Shown: piece by piece, positions 63,920 to 64,000 of the stretch
Layout: the number at the start of each line of letters is the position of its first letter
Numbering within the stretch: the first letter of the stretch is position 1
Source: Rhodobacteraceae bacterium CG17_big_fil_post_rev_8_21_14_2_50_63_15
Lineage (GTDB): Bacteria; Pseudomonadota; Alphaproteobacteria; Rhodobacterales; Rhodobacteraceae
NCBI GenBank assembly: GCA_002783205.1
Contig: PFEY01000094.1
Coordinates: 34,370-98,369, forward strand
Length of the DNA stretch: 64,000 nucleotides
Direction of reading: 5' to 3'
Program-made: the position numbers and the translations under genes
Notes under the pieces: generated by a model
Seen by the model: only the letters and a program-made list of their open reading frames with translations
Told to the model about the DNA's origin: nothing
Database searches by the model: none

Positions 63920-64000
63920 GGCGCGGCACGCTTGTCGTGATGCTCAAGGAACCGCGCCCCGGCCGCGTCAAGACACGGCTCGGGCACGAGATCGGCATGG
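63916..64000 (+). CDS. TIGR04282-type glycosyltransferase-like protein (5' part)
   Basis: The first 28 codons read [20 protein letters not shown] then RLGHEIGM, which matches the start of DUF2064/TIGR04282 proteins (nucleotide-sugar-type fold, KxPxPGxVKTRL). The gene continues beyond the window. Its start overlaps the dapE stop as ATGA. Confidence 0.75.
   Translation, partial: MRRGTLVVMLKEPRPGRVKTRLGHEIGM

Noticed and set aside
1..64000. CRISPR arrays, tRNA or rRNA genes, transposases, integrases
   Set aside because: No regular direct-repeat/spacer array, no tRNA-like cloverleaf or T-loop sequence and no mobile-element protein was seen. A covariance-model or repeat-finder run would be decisive.

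Overview
The window is a 64 kb piece of a GC-rich alphaproteobacterial chromosome, most likely Rhodobacteraceae (Roseobacter group). The evidence is the MipZ division-site ATPase, the CP4-like class II AroA, a DUF3035 lipoprotein next to an M16 peptidase pair, an HflKC-DUF2065-DegP block, Hint-domain secreted proteins, a GTTC-N7-GTTC LexA box and Rhodobacteraceae-style intergenic motifs. It is densely coding, with many 1-14 bp gene overlaps. I saw no rRNA, tRNA, CRISPR array, transposase or phage gene.

Layout. 0-2.4 kb: an ArsR-type regulator and an orphan imuB behind a LexA box. 2.7-8.3 kb: glutathione-dependent formaldehyde dehydrogenase, YghU, an NYN-LOTUS protein, a CoA transferase, a CoxG-like protein, a DoxX-like protein and RidA. 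8.4-16.8 kb: aroA, SDR, RecD-like helicase, mipZ, 5-formyl-THF cyclo-ligase, EamA transporter, VOC protein, HpaI-type aldolase and glucokinase. 16.8-25.9 kb: a nine-gene hydroxyproline uptake and catabolism operon with a divergent GntR/FCD regulator and a clear operator. 26.1-32.2 kb: rpiA, gor, hflK-hflC-DUF2065 and degP. 32.3-36.6 kb: DUF1643, truB, DUF2233, rbfA, dapB, a small secreted protein and an SdhAF4-like protein. 36.6-45.1 kb: rsmB-like methyltransferase, heparinase II/III-like protein, purH, lspA, DUF3035 lipoprotein and the M16 pair. 45.2-50.9 kb: hypothetical protein, TetR, dapD, rnr and a lytic transglycosylase. 51.1-55.1 kb: a SitABCD-like Mn/Fe importer under two Fur/Mur-like boxes. 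55.1-58.2 kb: DUF442 protein, universal stress protein, alanine symporter and a coiled-coil stress protein. 58.2-62.4 kb: an accessory patch with an aminotransferase pseudogene, a low-GC FkbM methyltransferase and two tandem Hint proteins. 62.8-64.0 kb: dapE and the start of a TIGR04282-type gene.

How genes work together. The hydroxyproline operon imports the amino acid by a polar amino acid ABC system, epimerises trans-4-hydroxy-L-proline, oxidises the D-isomer and deaminates the pyrroline product; a cis-3-hydroxyproline dehydratase adds a second entry route. The final dehydrogenase and a pyrroline-2-carboxylate reductase are not in the window. Three lysine/meso-DAP genes (dapB, dapD, dapE) are scattered, not clustered. 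AdhC, YghU and Gor all depend on glutathione.

No wholly new system can be proved from sequence alone. The least explained signals are the two-gene Hint operon with an altered second Hint domain, the SitC permease with a fused DtxR-like domain under a double Fur/Mur-like promoter, the proline-racemase paralogue with Ser/Thr in place of both catalytic cysteines, a recurring intergenic GTATTT motif, and a possible structured RNA upstream of rpiA.
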